DNA of 64,000 bases from JAYFQF01 sp034927285 (GCA_034927285.1 JAYFQF010000011.1:1-64000); one strand, 5' to 3'. Counted from the first letter of the stretch, positions 32,396 through 41,409 are shown. Translations and numbers: made by a program. The notes: a model not told the origin generated them from the sequence alone.

Positions 32396-33865
32396 TTATA
32401 ACCGGGTCTGCCGCTCCTTGGCCTGGGCCAACCAGGACCTGGCCCGGCCAATGGCGGCCTTCACCTGCTCCGGGGCCGTAGCTCCATAATTATTGCGGGC
32501 GGCTACCACATTTTCCAATTGCAGGGCGTCATAGACTTCTTTTCCGATGAAAGCCCCGGCATCCTCGGCGCTTCTGCCCGCCTTCACTTCCTCCGGCAAA
32601 GCTTCCGCCATTTCCGCCAGACTTAAGTCTTCCAGACTGCGGCCTTCGGCCGCGCATTTGCCCACCAGGCTGCCCACCACATGATGGGCGTCCCGGAAAG
32701 CCAGGCCCCGGCCCACCAGATAATCCGCCAGGTCCGTAGCGTTGGAAAAGCCCTGGGCTGCCGACTGCCGCATCCGCTCCCGGCGGAATTTAGCCGTGGC
32801 TAAAAGCGGGGTCATCAACAGCAGGCATTTCTGCACCGTCTCCACAGTGTCAAATAAGGCCTCTTTATCTTCCTGCATATCCTTATTATAAGCCAGGGGC
32901 AGGCCCTTTAGCATAGTCAAAGTGCCTGTGAGATGGCCGAAAACCCGGCCGCTTTTGCCCCGGATCAGCTCCGCCACATCCGGATTTTTTTTCTGGGGCA
33001 TGATGGATGAGCCGGTGGAATAGGCATCGTCCAGCTCCACAAAGGCAAACTGCTGGCTGGCCCAAAGGATCACTTCCTCGCACAGCCGGGAGAGATGCAC
33101 CATCACCAGGGAGGCGCAGGCTTCGAATTCCACGGCAAAGTCCCTGTCGGATACCCCGTCCAGGCTGTTTTCCGAAAGGGCGGAAAACCCTAATTCTTCC
33201 GCTACATACCGGCGGTCCAAAGGATAGGTAGTGCCGGCCAGGGCGCCGCTGCCCAAGGGCAGCACGTCCGTCCGCCGGCGGCAATCCGCCAGCCTGTCCA
33301 CATCCCGCTGGAACATAGCGGTATAAGCCATCAGATGATGGCCCAGCGTAATGGGCTGGGCGATCTGCAGGTGAGTAAACCCGGGCATTACCCAGTCGGC
33401 ATAACGATCCGCCAGATCCGTCAGGGTTTGGATCAAGCCCAATAATAGATCGCCGGTTTTATCGATTTCGGTTTTGAGATAAAGACGCACGTCCAAAGCC
33501 ACCTGGTCGTTGCGGCTGCGGGCGGTGTGCAGCTTTTTGGCTACGGCACCGATCTTGGCAGTCAGCAAAGTTTCCACATTCATATGGATATCCTCGGCGC
33601 CGACGCTGAAGATCTGCCTGCCGGCCTGGATGTCGGACAGCACCTCCTCCAGTCCTTTGCCGATGGCAAGGCCTTCCTCCCGGCTGATAATCCCCTGCCG
33701 GGCCAGCATGGCGGCGTGGGCCTGACTGCCCCGGATATCCTGGCGGTAAAGCTTTTGGTCAAAGCCGATGGAGGAATGGAAGTCCAGCACCAGACGGTCG
33801 GTCTCTTTGGAAAAACGGCCGCCCCAAAGATGCCGGTTTTCCTCCTTTTTTTGCTTTTCACTCAT
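32396..33865 (-). CDS. argH: Argininosuccinate lyase
   Basis: Last enzyme of arginine synthesis: splits argininosuccinate into arginine and fumarate. The 489-residue protein has the fumarase/aspartase fold signature GSSIMPQKKNPDV (about 284-296), the early GGRFSKETDRLV, ARSRNDQVALDVRLYL (about 113-128) and TLGHHLMAYTAMFQRD with the catalytic TxxH region. The length is slightly above the usual 460, with a short extra C-terminal tail. It is third in the argF-argG-argH series, 188 bases after argG. That gap contains only small direct repeats (AGGCCATTGAT twice at 34029 and 34044). Confidence 0.97.
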   Translation of the reverse strand: MSEKQKKEENRHLWGGRFSKETDRLVLDFHSSIGFDQKLYRQDIRGSQAHAAMLARQGIISREEGLAIGKGLEEVLSDIQAGRQIFSVGAEDIHMNVETLLTAKIGAVAKKLHTARSRNDQVALDVRLYLKTEIDKTGDLLLGLIQTLTDLADRYADWVMPGFTHLQIAQPITLGHHLMAYTAMFQRDVDRLADCRRRTDVLPLGSGALAGTTYPLDRRYVAEELGFSALSENSLDGVSDRDFAVEFEACASLVMVHLSRLCEEVILWASQQFAFVELDDAYSTGSSIMPQKKNPDVAELIRGKSGRVFGHLTGTLTMLKGLPLAYNKDMQEDKEALFDTVETVQKCLLLMTPLLATAKFRRERMRQSAAQGFSNATDLADYLVGRGLAFRDAHHVVGSLVGKCAAEGRSLEDLSLAEMAEALPEEVKAGRSAEDAGAFIGKEVYDALQLENVVAARNNYGATAPEQVKAAIGRARSWLAQAKERQTRL

Positions 33866-34053
33866 GGCAAGTCTCCTGTCCGGCCGGCCGGGGCCGGAAT
33901 AATTCTCCCCGGCAGAGCCTTGGCTTGATCAGCAAGGAAATGCGCCGGCGGCACTGCCCAGCGCATTTTCTGTCTCTTACGTCGTACTTTTATATACGGC
34001 CGCCGTACTTTTGTTTATGGCTTATGTCAGGCCATTGATCACCAGGCCATTGA

Positions 34054-35268
34054 TTACAGCAGGCCGTTTTTCTTCAGCATCAAAGCCCGCATGGTCAGAG
34101 GCAGGCCGAAAAGGTTGATGAAGCCTTCCGCGTCCTTTTGGTTATACACATGATCCTCTCCGAAGGTAGAGTAAGAGGCATTAAATAAAGAATAAGGGGA
34201 CCAGGCGCCGGCGGAGCAGATATTTCCCTTGTACAGCTTCAGCCGGACTTTGCCGGTAACCGTTTCCTGGGTCTTGTCCACAAAAGCGTCCAAAGCTTCC
34301 CGCAAAGGATGGAACCATACGCCGTCATAAACCAATTCCGCATATTTCTGGGCCACTAAATCCTTATAATGCAGGGTCTGCCGGTCTAAGGTCAGGTACT
34401 CCAGCTCGCTGTGGGCATAGTAGAGGATGGCTCCGCCGGGATTTTCGTAGACGCCCCGGGACTTCATGCCCACCAGCCGGTTTTCCAGAATATCGGTGAC
34501 CCCCACGCCGTTGGCGGCGCCGATTTCATTTAAGCTGGTCAAAAGCTCCAAATTGGAAGCGGGGGTCTTGCCGTTCAGTTTTACGGGGATGCCTTTTTCA
34601 AATTCCAACTCGATATAGGTGGGCTTATCGGGGGCATCCTCCAGCCGTTTGCTGATCAAAAGGACGTCGTCTTTGGGCTCGTTGCCTGGGTCTTCCAGAT
34701 CCGCCCCTTCATGGCTTAAGTGCCAGATGTTCCGGTCCATGCTGTAGGGACGCTCCTTAGTGACGGGGACATCGATGCCCCGGGCTTTGGCGTAGTCCAC
34801 TTCCTGCTCCCGGGATTTGATCTCCCAGATCCGCCAGGGAGCCACCACTTTTAAATCGGGAGCCAGGGCCTTCACGGTCAGCTCAAAACGGACCTGGTCG
34901 TTTCCTTTTCCGGTGCAGCCGTGGGCAATGGCCTCGGCCCCTTCCTTCCTGGCGATCTCCACCAGGCGTTTGGCGATAATAGGCCGGGCCATGGAAGTGC
35001 CCAAAAGGTACTTCCTTTCGTAAATCGCACCGGCCTTCAGGGTAGGATACACATAATCGGTGATGAACTCCTCCCGCAGGTCCTCGATGTACAGTTTGGC
35101 GGCGCCGGTCTTGGCCGCTTTTTCATGGAGGGGCTCCAGTTCTTCCCCCTGCCCTACATCCGCAGCCATGGCGATCACCTGGTCATACTCGGTATTCTCC
35201 TTCAGCCAGGGAATGATGATGGAAGTATCCAGGCCGCCGGAATAGGCCAGTACAATTTTTTTCCCCAT
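34054..35268 (-). CDS. argG: Argininosuccinate synthase
   Basis: Joins citrulline and aspartate using ATP to give argininosuccinate. The 404-residue sequence has the N-type ATP pyrophosphatase motif LAYSGGLDTSIIIPWL (residues 6-21), GCTGKGNDQVRFEL (about 118-131) and EGADLEDPGNEP. It is of normal length for type 1 ArgG. Its start is 76 bases downstream of argF, consistent with an argF-argG-argH operon read leftward. Confidence 0.98.
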   Translation of the reverse strand: MGKKIVLAYSGGLDTSIIIPWLKENTEYDQVIAMAADVGQGEELEPLHEKAAKTGAAKLYIEDLREEFITDYVYPTLKAGAIYERKYLLGTSMARPIIAKRLVEIARKEGAEAIAHGCTGKGNDQVRFELTVKALAPDLKVVAPWRIWEIKSREQEVDYAKARGIDVPVTKERPYSMDRNIWHLSHEGADLEDPGNEPKDDVLLISKRLEDAPDKPTYIELEFEKGIPVKLNGKTPASNLELLTSLNEIGAANGVGVTDILENRLVGMKSRGVYENPGGAILYYAHSELEYLTLDRQTLHYKDLVAQKYAELVYDGVWFHPLREALDAFVDKTQETVTGKVRLKLYKGNICSAGAWSPYSLFNASYSTFGEDHVYNQKDAEGFINLFGLPLTMRALMLKKNGLL

Positions 35269-35344
35269 TTTAAAATGACTCCTCTCAAATCGTTAGATTT
35301 TAAAGTTTTAAATATGCGTCTTTTTCCCAAAAAATTGCCAGACC

Positions 35345-36274
35345 TTACAGCAAAGCGGCTAAAATCGCTTTATGGGCATGCATCCGGTTTTCCGCTTCCT
35401 GAAAGACCCGGGATTGGGGGCCTTCGATTACGGCTTCCGTGATCTCCTCCTCCCGGTGGGCCGGCAGGCCGTGCAGGACGATGGCCTCCGGCTTGGCCGC
35501 TTTAAGCAGGGCTTCGTTTACCTGGTAGTCTTTCAGAGCGGCGATGCGTTTCTTCGCTTCTTTTTCCTGACCCATGCTGGCCCAGACGTCGGTATAAAGC
35601 ACATCGGCGCCGCCGGCCGCCAGCCGGGGATCGTCGGTAATGGTCAGGCTGGAACCGGGCTGCTTCATGGCTTCATATTCGTTAAGAGCCTTTTCCGGCG
35701 GTCTGTAGCCGGAAGGGCAGGCCAAAACGATTTCCATCCCTACTAAAGCGCAGGCGTGCATCAGGCTGACGGCCACGTTGTTTCCGTCGCCGAAGTAAGC
35801 CAGGCGCTTTCCTTTCAGCTTACCAAAGGTTTCATAAACGGTCAGCATGTCCGCCAGGGCCTGAGTGGGATGCTCATCGTCGGTAAGGCCGTTGATTACC
35901 GGCGCTTGGGAATATTCCGCCAATTGAAGCACTTCCTGATGGCTGTAGGTCCGGATCAGGATTCCTTCGGAATAGGAAGACAAAACCCGCGCCGTATCCT
36001 GGATGGGCTCGCCCCGGCCGATCTGCAGATCGTTTGCCGATAAAAACATGCCCAGCCCCCCCAAATGGTACATAGCCACCTCAAAGGAGACCCGGGTACG
36101 GGTGGAGGCTTTCTGGAAAATCATCGCCAGGGTTTTCCCCTGTAAAAGAGGATGGGGAATACCTCGTTTTTGTTTATCCTTCAGTTCTATGGCAAGATCC
36201 AGCAGGAATTGGAATTCCTGGGCCGTGTAGTCGGTAAGGGATAGATAGTCCTTTCCTTTTAATGGACTGTTCAT
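35345..36274 (-). CDS. argF: Ornithine carbamoyltransferase
   Basis: Transfers a carbamoyl group from carbamoyl phosphate to ornithine, making citrulline. The 309 residues include the carbamoyl phosphate motif KASTRTRVSFEVAMYHLGG (STRTR, about 55-59), HPTQALADMLTVYE (about 137), DVWASMGQEKEAKKR (SMG loop) and HGLPAHREEEITE (HCLP-type loop, here HGLP). The terminal segment ENRMHAHKAILAALL is typical. The HGLP variant, with Gly in place of the usual Cys, occurs in some OTCs. AGGAGG precedes ATG. It heads the arg operon with a promoter at 36315-36343. Confidence 0.96.
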   Translation of the reverse strand: MNSPLKGKDYLSLTDYTAQEFQFLLDLAIELKDKQKRGIPHPLLQGKTLAMIFQKASTRTRVSFEVAMYHLGGLGMFLSANDLQIGRGEPIQDTARVLSSYSEGILIRTYSHQEVLQLAEYSQAPVINGLTDDEHPTQALADMLTVYETFGKLKGKRLAYFGDGNNVAVSLMHACALVGMEIVLACPSGYRPPEKALNEYEAMKQPGSSLTITDDPRLAAGGADVLYTDVWASMGQEKEAKKRIAALKDYQVNEALLKAAKPEAIVLHGLPAHREEEITEAVIEGPQSRVFQEAENRMHAHKAILAALL

Positions 36275-36307
36275 GGGCGGAAATACCTCCTTCTTATTAT
36301 TTCGGTT

Positions 36308-36343
36308 GTTTATAATTATACATCATTGCTAAATAATATGCAA
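36308..36343 (-). promoter_or_regulatory. argF promoter with possible ArgR operators
   Basis: On the minus strand TTGCAT (36343-36338), 17 bases and TATAAT (36320-36315) form a good promoter. The -10 lies inside ATGTATAATTATAAACA (36324-36308), which resembles the AT-rich ARG box pattern, and a second palindrome TTGC-N10-GCAA spans the -35. Control by an ArgR/AhrC repressor is likely but inferred. Confidence 0.6.
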
Positions 36344-36413
36344 TGCTTTTCCGTTGAAAAGCTGTATTTATTCTGAAGCTGCCTGGCAATATTCAAATCT
36401 CTTGATTTTTATG

Positions 36414-36466
36414 CAAAAAAGGGCGGTTTCTCCGGCCTTTTGTCCCGGCCTTTTGAAACCGTCCCT
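36414..36466 (-). terminator. Intrinsic terminator of cwlD
   Basis: GGGACGGTTTC pairs with GAAACCGCCC (one G-U) with an internal GGCCGG/CCGG-rich loop, followed by TTTTTT on the minus strand. Confidence 0.85.
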
Positions 36467-36499
36467 GGTATAATCATCCTTTTTTACTAAGATTTACTC

Positions 36500-37237
36500 C
36501 TATTGCTGGCCTGCCAGATAGTATACAATGCCGCTGTATATGGCCCATGCTACCTTATCCTGATAGGCGGGATTCAGCAGTAGCTCTTCTTCTTTGGCAT
36601 TGGATAAAAACCCCATTTCCACATTGACTGTAGGGATTTCCGCATTACGCATAATAAAGGTTTCCTGATCCTCTTTCGGCAGTCTTCTGGTATTGCCCAG
36701 AGTTTCCCGCAGGCTTTGCTGCAGGCTTTCCGCCAGCTCCCGGCTGCCGGGGGCCTGAGGCGCGTAAAACACCTGGGCTCCGGATGATGAGCTTTTGGGA
36801 AAAGAATTGCAGTGTATAGTCACATACATGCCGGCATCTTCTTCCTTGGCCAGGGCCAGCCGCCGGTTCAGGTCCTCCCGTTTGCGTTCCCGCAGGGTTT
36901 CCCTGTCCTCGCATAAGGCATTGTCCTGCTCCCGGGTCATCACCACATTGGCGCCGCCCTGGGCCAGAAGGCTGCGGACCTTGATGGCTACCTGGAGATT
37001 AATATCTTTTTCAAAGGAGCCGCTGACCCCTACCTTGCCCGGATCCTCGCCGCCATGGCCGGGGTCCAGGATGATGGTCCGGCCGGCAATGGCCCAGGAC
37101 ATGGCCGCCACGGCTTCTTCTCCCGGGATTTCCCGCCAGGCGGAAAAAGCCGACAAGCCCAAAGCGGCGCACAGCATCACCGACAGCCAAGGCAGGTATC
37201 TTTTCCTTAGTTCTTTATAGGACAGAAAAAAAAACAT
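36500..37237 (-). CDS. cwlD: N-acetylmuramoyl-L-alanine amidase, CwlD type
   Basis: Zn-dependent Amidase_3 enzyme that removes peptides from muramic acid; CwlD makes muramic delta-lactam in the spore cortex with PdaA. An N-terminal membrane anchor (LPWLSVMLCAALGLSAF) is followed by the catalytic domain with ILDPGHGGEDPG (first His), SFEKDINLQVAIKV (Glu), VTIHCNSFP (second His) and VEMGFLSN (catalytic Glu). At 245 residues it matches CwlD length. ATG at 37237 with GGGGGAG upstream is preferred over upstream starts at 37264/37255. If it is cwlD, the organism likely has sporulation genes; only the amidase family is shown directly. Confidence 0.9.
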   Translation of the reverse strand: MFFFLSYKELRKRYLPWLSVMLCAALGLSAFSAWREIPGEEAVAAMSWAIAGRTIILDPGHGGEDPGKVGVSGSFEKDINLQVAIKVRSLLAQGGANVVMTREQDNALCEDRETLRERKREDLNRRLALAKEEDAGMYVTIHCNSFPKSSSSGAQVFYAPQAPGSRELAESLQQSLRETLGNTRRLPKEDQETFIMRNAEIPTVNVEMGFLSNAKEEELLLNPAYQDKVAWAIYSGIVYYLAGQQ

Positions 37238-37309
37238 TCCGCTCCCCCCTATCATCCCTAACATGATATGGGGCAGAGCTTCCGCCTATGCAAAAAGGAG
37301 GTAGAAAAA

Positions 37310-37750
37310 ATGCCGGATCTTCCACCCTGGGCAAAGGACCGGGGCAGCTTGGCCATATCGCCGGAGGGCACGTCAGGGAGGTTTATTCTGGAAAGGTACC
37401 CCGAAGGGAAATTACCCCAGGGGGTTACTTTGGAGGATAACCGCACGGCTCACTATCTGCTGGACATCAGCATGACGCCTGTTCATGCGGAGGGCCAGCC
37501 GGAAGGCAGCCTGGTCAAAATCCACTTCTGTCACAACGCCACCGGCTTCACCAAGGAGCATATGGCGAAAATTTCGCCAAGGGAAAGGGAGGTGTTCAGG
37601 CTGGTAATTATGGGCGCAACCAATAAAAGCGCCGCCCATTACCTGGGAGTTACGGAGGGCACGGTAAAAAAACTGCTGTCAAACTGTTATCGCAAGCTGG
37701 GAATCAGTTCCCGCAGCGAGGCTCTGATCACATATTATTCTTCTCATTGA
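37310..37750 (+). CDS. LuxR-type HTH regulator with unknown N-terminal domain
   Basis: A 146-residue protein with a C-terminal LuxR/GerE helix-turn-helix: ISPREREVFRLVIMGATNKS, then AAHYLGVTEGTVKKLLSNCY and RKLGISSRSEAL. The N-terminal ~85 residues have no receiver aspartates and no recognisable ligand domain; a segment VTLEDNRTAHYLLDISMTPV could be a small PAS-like or beta-sheet domain. AGGAGG is 8 bases before ATG at 37310; an in-frame upstream start at 37268 lacks a site. It is divergent from cwlD and is followed by a DUF6514 gene. The regulon is unknown. Confidence 0.85.
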   Translation: MPDLPPWAKDRGSLAISPEGTSGRFILERYPEGKLPQGVTLEDNRTAHYLLDISMTPVHAEGQPEGSLVKIHFCHNATGFTKEHMAKISPREREVFRLVIMGATNKSAAHYLGVTEGTVKKLLSNCYRKLGISSRSEALITYYSSH

Positions 37751-37780
37751 TGATTCTGACAAAATGTAAAGCAAATACTA

Positions 37781-37809
37781 TTGAAAAAATTTCCATTTTT
37801 CCATAATAT
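37781..37809 (+). promoter_or_regulatory. Promoter of the DUF6514 gene
   Basis: TTGAAA (37781-37786), a 17-base spacer and TAATAT (37804-37809) lie about 75 bases before the ATG in an AT-rich stretch. Confidence 0.6.
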
Positions 37810-37884
37810 TAGAATAGTCAGAGCAGACAGCAGATGGTCTTCGACTTTTAGGAATCTTATCACCGTTGGGAGGAGAGTATCAAA

Positions 37885-38148
37885 ATGACGACCGATCCGA
37901 TCGGAACAACGAAAATCACCTATCGAATGATAGAAACACAAAGCTTTGTCGAGGAGGCTGGCATGGTGACCAGCTACGGAATCTGCTGCGAAGAATCTGC
38001 TGATCAGGATGGAGGGCCTGTCATCAGCCGTACCGTTCCCGATATTTCCACTCAGTCAGGCTTTGTTGAGGATTTGGTGGAGAAGCTGATCCGCCATGAG
38101 GCTTCGCCGGTTCATCTGATGGATATTATCGCAGATCACCTGATCTGA
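37885..38148 (+). CDS. DUF6514-family small protein
   Basis: An 87-residue protein that fits the DUF6514 pattern found in Clostridia: a beta-strand pair around YRMIETQSFVEEAGMVTSYG, the ICCEE element, ISRTVPDISTQSGFVEDLVE, and a final helix ending ASPVHLMDIIADHL. It has no signal peptide, membrane segment or catalytic motif. GGGAGGAGAG lies just upstream of ATG. It has its own promoter and terminator. The role of the family is unknown. Confidence 0.78.
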   Translation: MTTDPIGTTKITYRMIETQSFVEEAGMVTSYGICCEESADQDGGPVISRTVPDISTQSGFVEDLVEKLIRHEASPVHLMDIIADHLI

Positions 38149-38201
38149 TCATATAGACGTTAAGGAACGACCGGATCCGATCAAAAGATCAGAAAAACCA
38201 A

Positions 38202-38246
38202 GACTGCCGGGGCAGGACGCCATACCGGGCCGCCGCCGGCAGTCTG
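38202..38246 (+). terminator. Intrinsic terminator of the DUF6514 gene
   Basis: GACTGCCGG (38202-38210) pairs with CCGGCAGTC (38236-38244) across a GC-rich loop and is followed by TGTTTATT. Confidence 0.7.
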
Positions 38247-38398
38247 TTTATTAATATTCTTGCCAAAGCCCGTTGCCGGTTCTCCCTCCTTGGAGCTTTT
38301 CATCTGCAGAAGGTCAGAAAACGCAAACCAGGGCCCCGCAAAATGCGGCGCATGGTTTGCGTTGCATTTTGTAGTCACATAGTGCGCAGGCATCCGCT

Positions 38399-40789
38399 TT
38401 ACAATGTTTTGTTTTTTATTGCGGGCGAAACGCCGTCAGGCATTATCCGCAGGGCTCTCATGGCGTTTAAGGTCGCGATAACCGTCACCCCTACGTCTCC
38501 GAAAACAGCTTCCCACATAGTCGCGATACCCCCTGCGGCAAGGATCAGAACGATGATTTTGACACCCATTGCAAAGAGGATATTCTGCCAGACGATTGAC
38601 CTCGTTTTTCGGGCCACGCGAACCGCGGAAACGATTTTGGAAGGTTCGTCTGTCATCAACACCACATCGGCAGCTTCGATGGCGGCATCGGAACCTAATG
38701 CACCCATGGCGATCCCGATATCGGCTCTTGCCAATACGGGCGCGTCATTGATGCCGTCGCCGACAAATACCAGTTTGCCTTTACCCTTTCGGTTTTTGTC
38801 CATCTGTTCCAGCTTTTCGACCTTTTGATGAGGAAGAAGCTCCGAATAAACGATGTCCAAACCGATTTCCCGGGCAATGGCTTCACCGACGGCTTTGCTG
38901 TCCCCGGTAAGCATCGCTGTCTGGCCCACGCCTAATTTCTTCAACTCAAGAATGGCCTTTTTGCTATCCGGCTTTAATTCATCGGAAATTACGATATGAC
39001 CTGTGTACACCCCGTCAACCGCCAGATACACAACGCTTCCCAAGGCTGTTGCAGGGGTCCAGCCGATATGCTCCGCCTCCATTAACTTATGGTTTCCGGC
39101 CAGCACGGGCTTGCCGTCAATTTTTACACGGATTCCCATACCTGGAATTTCTTCCTGCTCCGTAAGTCTTTGCGCATCGATTTCCTGTCCATACGCCTTC
39201 TGAATGGAGAGCGCAATAGGATGGTTTGAGAAACTCTCCGTGTGTGCGGCGCAGGCCAGGAGCTCCTGTTCCGGCCAGCCGTTCGCTCCAACAACAGAGG
39301 TCACCTTAAAAATGCCTTTTGTCAGTGTTCCGGTCTTATCAAACACAATGGTATCAATATTGTTCAGCGCCTCCAGATAGTTGCTCCCCTTGATAAGAAT
39401 TCCGTTTTTGGACGCCCCGCCGATACCGCCGAAGAAGCTGAGGGGAACGGATATAACTAACGCGCAGGGGCAGGACACCACCAAAAAGGCCAGCGCCCGG
39501 TAAATCCAGTCGCTGAAAACAGCCCCCGGAATCATAAGAGGCGGGATCACCGCCAGGGCAAGTGCGGAAAAGGTGACAACGGGCGTATAGTATCTTGCGA
39601 ATTTCGTGATAAAGTTCTCGGTCGGCGCCTTTTTGCTGCTGGCGTTCTGGACCAAATCCAGAATCTTAGAAATTGTGGATTCACCAAATTCCTTAGAAAC
39701 CTCAATGGTCAGGACCCCGCTCTTGTTAATGGAACCGGACAACACCTCGCTGCCCGGCTCCACGTCGCGGGGAAGGGATTCGCCGGTGAGCGCGGAGGTG
39801 TCCAAAGCGGAGAAGCCTTCGATAATATGACCGTCCAGCGGGACTTTTTCCCCGGGCTTTACAATGATAAAATCGCCGATGCCGACCTCCTCCGGGGAGA
39901 CTTTGCGCACTTCATTTCCTGCTTTCAAGTTAGCGAAATCAGGCCGAATATCCATCAGCGCGGAGATGGATTTGCGGGAGCGGTTGATTGCCAGCCGCTG
40001 GAACGCTTCACCCACCTGATAGAAGAGCATAACCGCCACGCCCTCCGGATATTCGCCAATGGCAAAAGCACCGATGGTGGCGACGCTCATCAAAAAGTTT
40101 TCGTCAAACACCTGGCCTTTGGCTATGTTTTTCAGAGCCCGGAGGACGACCTCACCGCCGATCAGAAGATAGCTGACGAAAAACACGATAGAGCCAATCG
40201 GATAGGCAAAATCAAATATCAGGCCGATAATAAACAGCGCCGCTCCAATACCAAGGCCGAGGCGATATGTCCACTTTTTTAAATTAACGGAGCTATCCGT
40301 TTCAGCGATCTTTTTATCCGTATAAGAAATTTGAATGTCGGGTTCGATATCCAGCGCAATTTGGGACGCTTGGCGTACGATGGCCGGCAGTTTTTTTCTG
40401 TCCGCCGCCTCAATGGTCAGTTTCTGTGAAACAAAATCCAAGGCGGCTGTCTTGACGCCTTCAATACGATTGACCTGGGTTTCAATCTTTTGCGCACAAC
40501 CTCCACAGCACAGCCCTAAGAGAAAAAGTGTCTTTTGCCCCGGCTGAGAGATTTCCTTTTCGTTCATAACCACTCCAGGATCATGCCTCTTTACAATGGC
40601 TTCGGCCTGAGCGATCAGGCTGCCGGTTTTCGTATCATCTGCGATTTCCATGGCAAGGGTTTTCGCAACAAAATCAACAGCAGCAGATGATATGCCCTCC
40701 AGTTTGCCGATATCCCGTTGAATTTTAGCGGCGCAGTTGCCGCAGCAGAGTCCTTCTAAAATAAATTCTTTTTTGATGGCCGTATCCAT
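38399..40789 (-). CDS. cadA: Heavy-metal P1B-type ATPase (CadA/ZntA group)
   Basis: Exports Cd2+, Zn2+ or Pb2+ at the expense of ATP. The 796-residue protein starts with two HMA metal-binding domains whose motifs are GLCCGNC (residues 13-19) and GLCCGGC (92-98). They are followed by eight membrane helices with the intramembrane CPC of VVSCPCALVISVP (about 438), the actuator TGESLPRD, the phosphorylated DKTGTLTKG (about 481), the HP motif in SNHPIALS and the hinge GDGINDAPVLARADIG. The CPC-type channel and adjacent CadC-like regulator indicate Cd/Zn/Pb rather than Cu specificity. The doubled cysteine CCGxC motif differs from the usual MxCxxC. The AT-richer coding suggests acquisition. Confidence 0.93.
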   Translation of the reverse strand: MDTAIKKEFILEGLCCGNCAAKIQRDIGKLEGISSAAVDFVAKTLAMEIADDTKTGSLIAQAEAIVKRHDPGVVMNEKEISQPGQKTLFLLGLCCGGCAQKIETQVNRIEGVKTAALDFVSQKLTIEAADRKKLPAIVRQASQIALDIEPDIQISYTDKKIAETDSSVNLKKWTYRLGLGIGAALFIIGLIFDFAYPIGSIVFFVSYLLIGGEVVLRALKNIAKGQVFDENFLMSVATIGAFAIGEYPEGVAVMLFYQVGEAFQRLAINRSRKSISALMDIRPDFANLKAGNEVRKVSPEEVGIGDFIIVKPGEKVPLDGHIIEGFSALDTSALTGESLPRDVEPGSEVLSGSINKSGVLTIEVSKEFGESTISKILDLVQNASSKKAPTENFITKFARYYTPVVTFSALALAVIPPLMIPGAVFSDWIYRALAFLVVSCPCALVISVPLSFFGGIGGASKNGILIKGSNYLEALNNIDTIVFDKTGTLTKGIFKVTSVVGANGWPEQELLACAAHTESFSNHPIALSIQKAYGQEIDAQRLTEQEEIPGMGIRVKIDGKPVLAGNHKLMEAEHIGWTPATALGSVVYLAVDGVYTGHIVISDELKPDSKKAILELKKLGVGQTAMLTGDSKAVGEAIAREIGLDIVYSELLPHQKVEKLEQMDKNRKGKGKLVFVGDGINDAPVLARADIGIAMGALGSDAAIEAADVVLMTDEPSKIVSAVRVARKTRSIVWQNILFAMGVKIIVLILAAGGIATMWEAVFGDVGVTVIATLNAMRALRIMPDGVSPAIKNKTL

Positions 40790-40811
40790 GTTCCTATCAC
40801 CGTCCTTTCTT

Positions 40812-40883
40812 TCAGGCTTCTTTTACCACGATATCCTTGTCAGGGGAGGCGGCAGGATATATTGCTTTTTGGGTTGCACTCAT
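40812..40883 (-). CDS. Possible 23-residue leader peptide upstream of cadA
   Basis: A short frame starting ATG at 40883 with AGGAG 8 bases upstream encodes MSATQKAIYPAASPDKDIVV plus KEA. It lies between the ArsR-type regulator and cadA and ends 23 bases before cadA's ATG. The ribosome site is the best in this spacer. It contains no Cys or His, so it is not an HMA remnant that could bind metal. It might be a translational-coupling leader or a real small protein; similarity is unknown. Confidence 0.4.
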   Translation of the reverse strand: MSATQKAIYPAASPDKDIVVKEA

Positions 40884-40995
40884 AGTCAATTTCTCCTTTA
40901 ATTTAAATATAATATCTTTATTAAATGGTTGTTTATGCATTCAACCAATTATGCAAAAAAAGCTTTATGCTTCCCAGCAGACCTCGCCAGGAGAA

Positions 40996-41364
40996 CTACT
41001 CTTCACAAACATGAATAAGCCCCTGATCGAAAATGGCTTTGACGTGCTCATCGTTAAGAGAATAGTAGACCACGCGTCCGTCCTTCCGGTTCTTTACCAG
41101 TTTGGACTGTTTTAAAATCCGGAGCTGGTGAGAGATTGAGGATTTGGTCATGCCCAAAAGGACGGAGATATCACAAACGCACATCTCCGCGCTAAACAAT
41201 GCGCAAAGAATTTTTACCCGGGTGGAATCACTGAAGACTTTGAACAAATCAGCCAGATCAAGGAGCGTATCATCATCGGGCATATGTTCTCGAACGTCAT
41301 TCACGACCTCTTCATGAATGATATTGCAGTCGCACCGGTCAAGATCAGGCTCATATGCGCACAT
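40996..41364 (-). CDS. cadC: ArsR/SmtB-family metal sensor (CadC-like)
   Basis: A 122-residue winged-helix repressor. The N-terminus carries cysteines (CAYEPDLDRCDC), as in CadC alpha-3N sites, and the recognition region has the ELCVCDLS-type sequence EMCVCDISVLLGMTKSSISH. The wing is KNRKDGRVVYYSLNDEHV. Together these predict a Cd/Pb/Zn-responsive thiolate site. GGGAGG is 8 bases before ATG. It is first in the operon and probably represses its own promoter at 41410-41438, releasing it when metal binds. The AT-rich inverted repeat just after the promoter is the likely operator. Confidence 0.9.
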   Translation of the reverse strand: MCAYEPDLDRCDCNIIHEEVVNDVREHMPDDDTLLDLADLFKVFSDSTRVKILCALFSAEMCVCDISVLLGMTKSSISHQLRILKQSKLVKNRKDGRVVYYSLNDEHVKAIFDQGLIHVCEE

Positions 41365-41382
41365 AGGAAGGTCCTCCCATTA

Positions 41383-41409
41383 GTTGAATAATTGAATCAC
41401 CTTTCAATC
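41383..41409 (-). promoter_or_regulatory. Putative CadC operator
   Basis: Between the promoter and the cadC ribosome site the sequence TTGAATAATTGAAT is followed by CACCTTTCAATCAT, giving overlapping ATTCAA/TTGAAT inverted repeats like known CadC/SmtB operators. A similar TTGGTTGAATGCAT block occurs at 40935-40965, before the small open frame. Confidence 0.5.
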
